From contig NZ_JACHLI010000001.1 in NCBI RefSeq assembly GCF_014204515.1, forward strand, positions 248,001-312,000: a stretch of 64,000 nt of DNA. Reading direction: 5' to 3'. The DNA is from Pseudomonas nitroreducens. GTDB taxonomy: Bacteria > Pseudomonadota > Gammaproteobacteria > Pseudomonadales > Pseudomonadaceae. The notes beneath the pieces were generated by a model, which saw nothing but the letters and a program-made list of their open reading frames with translations, made no database searches and was not told the DNA's origin. Every line of letters starts with the position of its first letter. Position 1 is the stretch's first letter. Of this stretch, positions 63,078 through 64,000 are shown in pieces. The position numbers were made by a program, and so were the translations under genes.

Positions 63078-63472
63078 GCTGGCTGCTCCCGGTCTTCCTT
63101 CTTGGCATTTCTGTTGGGGCGCTGCTTTCCTACGGTGTCTTCCATCTCATGCAGCGTAGCCACCAGAAGGAGCGCCAGCGTGCCGAGGAGCTGCTCTCCC
63201 AGCACGGGCTATCCATCAAGCCGTACACAGCAACGCCCACGCCTGGGCGCAGCCGGGAGCTTTGCGACGCCATCAACCTCCTGGTGCAGCCAGGCGGTGT
63301 TGTCGCGGTGAAGCCTGTACTGGAGAGAGAAACAGACGCCTATCTCGACCTGCTTGAGCTGCACGACGCCTTCAAGACGATCTGGGCCGTATCACGGCTT
63401 ACGCCGGAGCAGGTGAAGCACCTGGTTAACACAGCGCGCAAGGTCGTCGGGCTGACCCGGTTCCACAATTAG
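63074..63472 (+). CDS. Membrane-anchored hypothetical protein, 132 aa
   Basis: TTG start overlapping the upstream stop (TTGA). The first 20 residues (LSWLLPVFLLGISVGALLSY) form a membrane anchor, followed by a charged helix and a soluble helical domain. Unknown. Confidence 0.65.
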   Translation: MSWLLPVFLLGISVGALLSYGVFHLMQRSHQKERQRAEELLSQHGLSIKPYTATPTPGRSRELCDAINLLVQPGGVVAVKPVLERETDAYLDLLELHDAFKTIWAVSRLTPEQVKHLVNTARKVVGLTRFHN

Positions 63473-63515
63473 AAACTGCCGGCGCCGCCGGCCACATACG
63501 CGAAGGACGCGGATC

Positions 63516-64000
63516 ATGTGCTCAAGAAAGCCGAACATTGCGGTGTTCATCGATGCGGAGAACATCCACTTTGGGTGGATGGACAGAATCTACGAGCGCC
63601 TGGCTCGCGTCGGCGTCATCACCATTAGCCGTGCCTATGGAAATTGGGCCCAGTCCAATATGGACTGCTGGAAGGGCGCCCTGCAGGAATTCGGTATCAA
63701 GCCGGTGCAGATGCCAACCATTGCAAAAGGGAAGAACGCCTCAGACATGGGGTTGGTCGTTGACGCCATCGATTGTATTTACACCAATCCCATAGACATC
63801 TTCTGCATCATCTCCTCAGATTGCGATTTTACCCCCTTGGTCTTGCGTCTCCGGGAGAAGGGAAAGCGTGTCCTTGGTATTGGAACTGAATCTTCGGCGC
63901 GGGCCTATAGGGGCGCTTGCAACAGGTTTATTACGATCAGCGCCAAGCCTCCCAGGAACACCCGGCGCTGGTCTGATGCGAAATGTAGGGCCGAGGCAAA
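63516..64000 (+). CDS. NYN-domain (LabA/DUF88-like PIN-fold) protein, partial
   Basis: MCSRKPNIAVFIDAENIHFG opens with the first acidic residue of the NYN fold; KGKNASDMGLVVDAID carries the next conserved Asp, and IISSDCDFTPLVLRLREKGK the third pair (SD-x-D-F). NYN proteins are metal-dependent ribonucleases or RNA-binding proteins of the PIN superfamily. GAAGGACG precedes the ATG. The frame is open at the window end, so the C-terminus is missing. It may degrade host or defence RNAs; that is inference. Confidence 0.85.
   Translation, partial: MCSRKPNIAVFIDAENIHFGWMDRIYERLARVGVITISRAYGNWAQSNMDCWKGALQEFGIKPVQMPTIAKGKNASDMGLVVDAIDCIYTNPIDIFCIISSDCDFTPLVLRLREKGKRVLGIGTESSARAYRGACNRFITISAKPPRNTRRWSDAKCRAEA

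Overview
The window looks like part of a large mobile replicon of a GC-rich gammaproteobacterium, most likely Pseudomonas: a megaplasmid, or less likely a jumbo phage. I infer this from the GC-rich coding sequence, the strong Shine-Dalgarno sites, more than one hundred tightly packed small genes with ATGA/GTGA/TTGA overlaps, a tRNA cluster, and families typical of phages and conjugative elements (LPD29, orphan DUF262, DUF2591-like, Lar-like zinc ribbons, FlxA-like, ArfA-like). I see no virion, conjugation, replication or partition gene, so plasmid and phage cannot be separated from this stretch alone. Most proteins are unknown and are described only by what can be seen in them.

Layout. 1-3550 is a leftward block of small genes with a KorA/TrfB-like HTH protein and a DUF262 protein. 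3670-4234 runs right and 4293-6008 left. 6199-8259 runs right, with a tandem paralogue pair. 8267-9051 runs left. 9213-14013 runs right, with a dual-specificity-type phosphatase, a protein with two HTH-like segments and a lipoprotein behind a long structured leader. 14065-16214 is a leftward operon with three paralogous HxD...H (Fe/2-oxoglutarate oxygenase-like) proteins. 16330-19830 runs left, with a 659-aa unknown, an ArfA-like peptide and two paralogous zinc-ribbon proteins. 19922-20410 runs right. 20463-23568 is a leftward block with two DUF262 proteins. 23772-24701 runs right, with a Cys-rich protein and a FlxA-like protein. 24774-52955 (upstream gene to 53302) is almost entirely leftward. 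It holds a fourth HxD...H protein, a threefold repeated LPD29 module (31438-35879), an N6-adenine-type DNA methyltransferase and a three-HTH TrfB-like regulator. 53434-54030 runs right, followed by three tRNAs (Arg-TCT, Gly-TCC, Gly-CCC). 55291-64000 runs right, apart from one short gene, and contains membrane proteins, a MoxR-like AAA ATPase, a 925-aa metallopeptidase/VWA protein and an NYN-domain protein cut by the window end.

The strongest unexplained signal is regulatory. Three families of short dyads sit on sigma70-like promoters. Class A (arms TGCTGTATAGTTC / GAACTATACAGCA, usually 38 bp) occurs at about seventeen places. It straddles a TTGCAT-like -35, with one arm inside the 17-bp spacer and the -10 at its end; a tandem-repeat version with half-sites about 32 bp apart drives five genes. 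Class B (ATACTAC...GTAGTAT) occurs at five loci. Class C (GTATGGT..TA..ATAC, 17 bp) occurs at four. Together they imply at least three replicon-wide repressor or activator circuits.
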